Positions 58,481-64,000 of a stretch of 64,000 nt of DNA are shown one piece after another. The position numbers and the translations under genes are program-made. The stretch is from Cricetomys ansorgei. Its lineage: Eukaryota > Chordata > Mammalia > Rodentia > Nesomyidae. Location: NCBI GenBank assembly GCA_026225945.1, contig JAMJFZ010003734.1, positions 35,218 to 99,217 on the forward strand, given 5' to 3'. The notes under the pieces were generated by a model. That model worked only from the letters and a program-made list of their open reading frames with translations, ran no database searches and was not told the DNA's origin. Positions within the stretch are counted from its first letter, which is position 1. Each line of letters opens with the position of its first letter.

Positions 58481-60460
58481 TTGTTCTTGGTAGAAACAGT
58501 TTCTAAAACAAATTTTTCTTCATATAGCATTCAAATAAAGTATTAGATATCATTATTCGAAGGTTGCTTCTGATTTTTGAACATGTCAAACTGTGGTAAC
58601 TGCAAGAGAAGCACTGTAGAAGGAGTCATGGTGGCAGACTTCCTAAAAAGGTGACACAGTCTGCTTCTTTAGTTCAATACTTTTATCCATTTCCAAAGAG
58701 CATTGATGAAGTCTTCTCCTTTTTACTTCAACTTCAAAAGTCTTAAGTGGATGTTTTTTCAACAAAGTAGAAGTAATAATTCAAGGTGTATTATAGCAGA
58801 AAATATGCAGTGGAAGATTAAGCACTGTAAAGGTCATTTAGAGTAATACTCTTCATATTCCTACAGGTCAATCATTCTTCCATCAGTCTTTGTTGTTACC
58901 TAATTCTGACTTCCTATAAACTGTGTGATGTAGGATGATGAACCCTCTTGGATGTGATGGGATGTTGGAGGAATCCCTCCTAGGATTCCATGCTCTCCAT
59001 GTTTTATCCTTTGCTCTTAGTGTTATTTGTCCTTGATGTTTTTTGATTAGTGTTCCATTGCCTCATTCCTCAACACCTGAGGTGTACATGTTATGCTGTT
59101 GAGCAAGGAGGAGGTAGAGATACTAAGGAAGAACTAGGAAAACTGTGTCCAGTCCTAGGATGGGCTGCATGGCAAAGTTCAATAAGGTACACCCTAATAC
59201 TTTCTCTGGACCCAGAACACCATCGGGATGTTTTATAGTCATGATTAAATTGAACTCCATACTTCAAAAACGTCAGATGGTATTTTCATTTGTTATCTCA
59301 CTGCATATATACATTCTTTCCTCAAAACAAATGGACAAACAAACAAAAAATCAATAAAATACACCAGTAAGTTCAGCGTAAAAAGTTATAGGCAAGCCAG
59401 AGTACATGGGACCTTGTATTTTTGTAGTTAGATAATGTTACATCTATAAGATATTCAGCCTCAGTTTACCATTTTTATCAAAGATGTCCTAATGGAAACC
59501 AATCTAAGCTACTGTGCAGAAGTGGGCAGCAGGTAATGATCCATGTTGTCAGTTTACCTGTCCTAAAATGTGGGTTTGATATGTATAGTGGCTGGGTCCT
59601 CAGACTGGCTTTGCCTTATGAGCATTTTTATTCCAATTTTCTTGCAAAAAGAAGTCAAAGATCTTATAAATACATTGTGTATAAGATTACTCAGCAGACA
59701 TATTTTATTCAGGACCACAGGTTTTTTTCATTTATGAAATGCTAAATTTTCTTCTAGTCATAAGTAAGAAAGCATATAATGGAACAAGTGACCAGTAATT
59801 GTCAAAGAGAAAACAAAAGTAGATCAGAGAATTTGGGATGAGGAAATCACTTTGGGATCAAAACATAAACAGGCTTTTAATTTCACAGCACAGCATGGAA
59901 AGAAACAAAGATTCAAGTGAAAGAAAAAAGTACAGATGAGTAGGAGCTATTCCTTGCATGACACTTTCCCTTGTACACAGGACACTATGTAAACCATCTC
60001 ATTAATGTCAGATTATCCATTACTCAGATTTCTGGTGCCAATGAGTACATGAGGGAATTACAGGGGAGGATAAAATGAATGAAGCTAAAGTTCATACAAC
60101 CTGGAAGTTGAAGTGCTATGTTTTTAGTGAACTTCTCCATTCTGGAGAACTTCCATGTTCTCCTGTGTCAGGATGTGTATGCACAAACAGAACCTGGTTG
60201 AGCACTTTTCTTGGAGGACATCAGTGTGTGTGGTGCATATTTGGTCACAAGTAAATTCAAGGTTTTTTTTTTCTTAATTCTGTTTGTTTGATTCTGTATT
60301 TTTGTGTAGTTAGTCATTTTATATTCCATAAGTCTGTGTACATAAATCAGAAGAGCAACTAATGTATATTAAAATTTCAAAATAGTTTCTTAGGTATTCT
60401 GGGAGCCATAGAGATATCAACATTCAGAGCCAGAACTGGAATGAAGAAAACTCATTCTTG
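58481..60460. other. Unassigned DNA
   Basis: No confident repeat. 60000-60110 has a faint MIR/L2-like flavour but does not align well. Confidence 0.45.
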
Positions 60461-60521
60461 AGCAAGGCATGGGAGCTTATGCTTCATATCATGCTTGCAC
60501 TCCGGAGGCTGAAGCAAGAGA
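60461..60521 (+). mobile_element. Partial B1-like SINE fragment
   Basis: AGCAAGGCATGGGAGCTTAT, CATGCTTGCACTCCGGAGGC and TGAAGCAAGAGA resemble the left part of B1/PB1 (GGGCATGGTGGC, CCCAGCACTCGGGAGGC, AGAGGCAGGAGG). The match ends where L1M-like sequence begins. Confidence 0.45.
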
Positions 60522-60554
60522 CTCCCCTTCCCTGCTTCATTCACACCCTGGCCT

Positions 60555-61004
60555 CCTTCCTCATCTCTAATATTCCATTCTACTTTCCTGCCTGGCTTAT
60601 TTCACTTAGCATTTTGATCTTTATCTCCACTCATTGTCTTATAACTGTCATGGTTCTATTTCCTCTATAGCTAAATAATACTCAATACCATAGTGTCTTT
60701 GTTTAACTACTGACAGGCACCTGGTCTGAGTCCATTACTCATCTGGCTTAAGCACAATAAACACTCATATGCAGACATCTCTATTGTTCACTGACTTCCA
60801 CTCACTTGGTAGTATATTGAAGAAGATAACAATTAAATCATATCGTACTTCTCTTTTCAATTTAGGGGTAAATTTCTAACCTGACATCTCTTGTAGCTAT
60901 ACAGGCTCATGTTCAGTGTATGTAGATTCCTGTTCTAAACACCCTTTTCAATACTTTTTATGGATTTTAACCATTCCCCTTTAAGAATGATCTTTATTAT
61001 TTTA
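60555..61004 (-). mobile_element. Ancient L1M fragment, antisense, left part
   Basis: TCCTGCCTGGCTTATTTCAC, TTAGCATTTTGATCTTTATC, ATAGCTAAATAATACTCAAT, AGCACAATAAACACTCATAT, GCAGACATCTCTATTG and TAATTTTAGGGG-like spacing reproduce the well-known antisense L1 3' end (GGCTTATTTCACTTAGC, GGCTGAATAATATTCCATTG, GCAATAAACATGGGAGTGC, AGATATCTCTTTGA). Divergence around 25-30 percent places it before the rodent radiation. Confidence 0.72.
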
Positions 61005-61178
61005 ACTACCTGTGTGCTTATGTGTATGATGAGGATGGGAAGCATAAATCACCTGGATCTAGGGTATAGACAGTTGTGATACACATGAAGTGTGTATTGA
61101 GAACTGAATTTTTGTCATTTATAAGATTAGTACAGATTTTAAGCTCTGGGTCATTCTTAAGATTAGATAGGGTCTCAA
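61005..61178 (-). mobile_element. B3-type SINE, antisense, nested in L1M
   Basis: CTGTGTGCTTATGTGTATGA, TCACCTGGATCTAGGGTATA, GACAGTTGTGATACACATG, AAGTGTGTATTGAGAACTGA and TAAGCTCTGGGTCATTCTTA follow antisense B2/B3 (ACCCTGGAGCTAGAGTTAC, AGACAGTTGTGAGCTGCC, GGTGCTGGGAATTGAACC, GCTCTTAACCTCTGAGCC). The L1M match resumes on its right, so this is a younger insertion in an older one. Confidence 0.68.
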
Positions 61179-61590
61179 TTTGCTTCTGACTTATGGTTTC
61201 CTAAGATAAAAACCAAGAGCCGTTTATACTTCAGGAATGTGTTTATTCAATATGCCCACAGTGATTTTACTGTGTGTTCTGGTATTAAGTGTTTTTTGAG
61301 TTATTTATATAATCTGCATATTTATTCTCTATCAAATGAATAACTAGCAAATATTTTCTTTCATTCTATATGCTTAATTCTTTCTAGTATCTGCCTCATT
61401 TACTAAGCAGAGCCTTTAGTTTGATACAATATCATTAATCAGTTCTTGCTATTATATACTGAACTACTGGGATTTATGTCCTAGTCAAGAAATCATTGCC
61501 TATTTTTATGTCATGAAGAGTTTTCACAACTGTTTCCATCTAGTAGTCAAAATGTTATATCTTACTTTTAAGGCATAATGACTTTTAGAA
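61179..61590 (-). mobile_element. Ancient L1M fragment, antisense, right part
   Basis: TATTTATTCTCTATCAAATG, CTAGCAAATATTTTCTTTCA, TTCTATATGCTTAATTCTTT, GAGCCTTTAGTTTGATACAA, AGTCAAGAAATCATTGCC, TTATGTCATGAAGAGTTTTC and ATCTAGTAGTCAAAATG parallel antisense L1 ORF2 (GCAAATATTTTCTCCCATTC, GAAGCTTTTTAGTTTGATG, CAAGAAATCATTGCC, AATGTCATGAAG, TTCTAGGAGTTTTA). It continues the left part past the nested SINE in L1 order. Confidence 0.72.
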
Positions 61591-61751
61591 AAAAAATAGT
61601 TTAAAATGTCAAGGTTAGATGGATTCCTTCATAAAGCTTGGTTTTCTCATCTATTTCGTGAGGTAAATTTTAATGACTATGTTTGTCAACAATTACTACA
61701 TTGTACTGTTGACATCATCAATAAGATTACATATATTTAGAAAAAAAATTC

Positions 61752-61815
61752 AGGAACCTAAAGTTCTAGTAACTGCCTAGCAATCACAAGGCTGTGGATT
61801 GAGTCCCAAATACCA
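61752..61815 (+). mobile_element. Possible ID-type SINE fragment
   Basis: TGCCTAGCAATCACAAGGCT, GTGGATTGAGTCCCAAATAC and CAAGAAAAGAAAA resemble the B-box half of ID (GCCTAGCAAGCACAAGGCC, CTGGGTTCGATCCCCAGC, A tail). The A-box half is weak (AGTTCTAGTAAC). Confidence 0.42.
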
Positions 61816-64000
61816 AGAAAAGAAAATGAATTAATTTGCATAGAACATTTTATATTGTAAATGTTCTGATGTTAATCATAATTGTGGTGACAGAACCATT
61901 TTAATGTTTATTTATGTTATTCAGTACATATGATTTTATCTAAGGAAATTGTAATACTTAGTGTTTTTTGATAAATATCTTAGTGCAAACAGAGTTTCGA
62001 AAATATTTACAATTACAACAAAGTAGATTGAACACACATGCATGTATAATCCTATAGAGATGACTTTGTGGGGCTTTTTCAAGTAGCATGATCCAATTTA
62101 GAGCCAGCTTCACTTCTAGTCTTTTCAAAAACTTTTCAAAAAACCTGTAGGCTACAATCACTGAGCTAAAATTGGTATATCAAAGAAGGTGTCATTTGCC
62201 AAATGTTTGAGGAATATCTCCACTGGAAATGCCAGAATAAATGCTAAATCCGTTATACTGACCAAATCAGGTAACTGTGGATACTATAGCATTTTATTTA
62301 ATGATAGTTAAGTAAACTAAAAGAATAGTTGTTTTCTATATTTTAGAGTCCATGTCAAAGCACTGAGAATTTACAGTCAATTTGCTGTGTCATTGCTGTA
62401 TTTGAACATTTGACAGTGTCATAATTTTCACATTTGTTTCCTCATATCATCCAAGAATTGTTTCTGGGTTGTCTCTGCTCCATGACTTTTAAAAATAATA
62501 AATGAGATTTAATCCATCCATAGAAGAACATCAGTTCTCATGGGCCAATTAAGTGAGAAATGGGGGTTCTTCCCATCTTCACCAACAGGCATTTCAGGAT
62601 CTCAAGTGAAACAGATAAGAAATGTACAGAAAAATATTTCAGAATTTAATTGAATTGCATAAGTGTAGATGCTTATGAAGGATATACTTAGTAGGACAGT
62701 TGTAAGATGTATCAGAATTTGTACTTATGAACACTATAGTAGGAACAAGGAAGCCAGGGTTGCCCACATGTCCATGGTTTTTACCTGTTTAGTGGACTAT
62801 ATGCATCTTTCTCATAAGTTCTCAAATTTAGTGGGAAAAGTATCCTTCCCAATAAATAAGCTTTTATTCATGTACATCATGAATCAGAGATATGATTCCA
62901 TACTAAGAACCTAGAAAGAATTTTATATAAACTCTTAATAAACTAGAGGTTACTGTTATCAGACCAAGTAACAAAGGATGATGGGGGAAAAAGTTGTTTT
63001 CTTCATGGCCAAAATGATGAGGAGGACATCTTGAGATGATGTTCAAAAGCTATGGTTCCCATTGATCATCTTTAGAAGATCAGATATGCGAAGGACTTTT
63101 ATAATGATAAGACAGGTGCAACAAGCAATAGTCAAGTAGAATACTCTTAAGTTACACTAGCTCTTCAGACTATGTGTCTCTTCTTTTAACCCCACTGCTA
63201 GGGCATTGCCATCCATCTTGACGTCTTGTAACAGGTTAAACATCACTTTTTGTTGTTAAGACACAGAGTATGCTTTGTGCTAATTGATGAGGAGTAAATA
63301 GTAGTTTTATATTTCCTAATCCCATCTGAAGGTGATCACATGTTCTGGTTTTTGGAAAAGTAAGGAATCACATTGTATCAGTTAACACCCTAATTACTGA
63401 ACTATACTTGTCAAGCACAAAAGAAGAGGGTTCAAATGTCATCCTATAAAATTTAAGAAATATAAGTCACAGAGGGCTGATTTTGTTAATGATGCATTAT
63501 GTGGCAAGATGTGGAGAAGCCATGTCCAAGGAATTGTTGCTAGAGTTGATCTGCACACTCCAAAGAATTATAAATACTTCATTATGGCTGAAACCAATAA
63601 TCAAGGATATCTGTTACAACCACAGGTAAGTGCTGGGAGCCCCAATACCCTGGCAACGTGGTTGAAGTCTGTGGACAAGGTTCACCAGACTCCCTGGCTG
63701 GGAATTTTGGCTTACCAGCCCTTTCTCCCCTTTGCTGTAATGGTGACAAAAGCCATTCATTATGTCTGCATGGCCTAGTTATACCTTAGCTGGCTGGTGT
63801 TAGCTGAGAAGGAGAAGCGGCCATTTTTTTACTCAAAAGTAATTGTCATTGTAAGATACCTTGCAGGCTTCTAAGTCCTGGCATGTGTAAAGCTACGTAT
63901 TCATATTGATAGAACAGAAGCAAAAGAAGTCTAGGATAGAGAAAAAATACTATGCACCTAACAGCTAAAAACTATAAAATAAAAACCCTCTTTGCCTACA
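61816..64000. other. Unassigned AT-rich DNA with an open segment at 63401-63778
   Basis: No repeat family recognised. One plus-strand frame is free of stops from 63401 to 63778, with an ATG at 63509, and is crossed by a strong donor-like CAGGTAAGT at 63623-63631. I do not recognise the product and see no convincing acceptor upstream. Confidence 0.4.

Noticed and set aside
1..64000. CRISPR array, bacterial operon, tRNA/rRNA genes, telomere repeats
   Set aside because: No spaced direct-repeat array, ribosome-binding context, cloverleaf outside SINEs, or TTAGGG array was seen; the sequence is mammalian nuclear DNA.

Overview
The window is nuclear DNA from a muroid rodent, most likely a murine such as mouse or rat; the species cannot be fixed from sequence alone. 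The evidence is the repeat content: B1, B2/B3, B4 and ID-type SINEs, Lx-type L1 LINEs, a URR1 hAT transposon, MT-type MaLR LTR sequence, and long (CA)n, (GAAA)n and (GGAA)n tracts in AT-rich, CpG-poor DNA. I see no protein-coding gene, tRNA, rRNA or other RNA gene. Open frames are short and scattered, lie in low-complexity tracts, or are decayed L1 ORF2. The window therefore reads as intergenic or deep intronic DNA.

Layout. 1-8600: mostly unassigned DNA with an L1 3' UTR fragment (about 1935-2530), an antisense ID element next to a CA tract, and an intact URR1 transposon (4715-4935) with a perfect 8-bp target duplication. 8600-11400: a B4 element, a B1 element and a 490-bp C-run/CA/CAGA composite microsatellite with an exact 50-bp tandem duplication. 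11400-18800: a probable MIR, a B2/B3 SINE, a pyrimidine-rich element ending in GGGATTAAAGG motifs, and an antisense Lx L1 3' end (17962-18768). 18985-20562: a purine tetranucleotide tract followed by a 19-bp minisatellite with a 555-bp higher-order repeat. 20563-31500: repeat-poor, with a few old SINEs.

31500-36800 is SINE-rich: a run of antisense B4 elements, antisense B1, a MaLR LTR fragment and a sense B1. 39050-39515 holds a second copy of the GGGATTAAAGG-type element. 45250-52310 carries B2, a B1 with clear target duplications, and a 2-kb L1 with a 5' inversion of the twin-priming type (48466-50471). 54100-64000 has a long (GT)n, a purine tract, an old B1, TA/CA/ATGT microsatellites and an ancient antisense L1M interrupted by a B3 element.

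Nothing acts as a gene set. What the window records is layered retroposition plus tandem-repeat growth. I found no new biological system. The items most worth a second look are the minisatellite with higher-order structure, the repeated GGGATTAAAGG-type element whose family I could not name, the inverted L1, and one non-repetitive segment with clustered POU/homeodomain-like sites (51000-51210).
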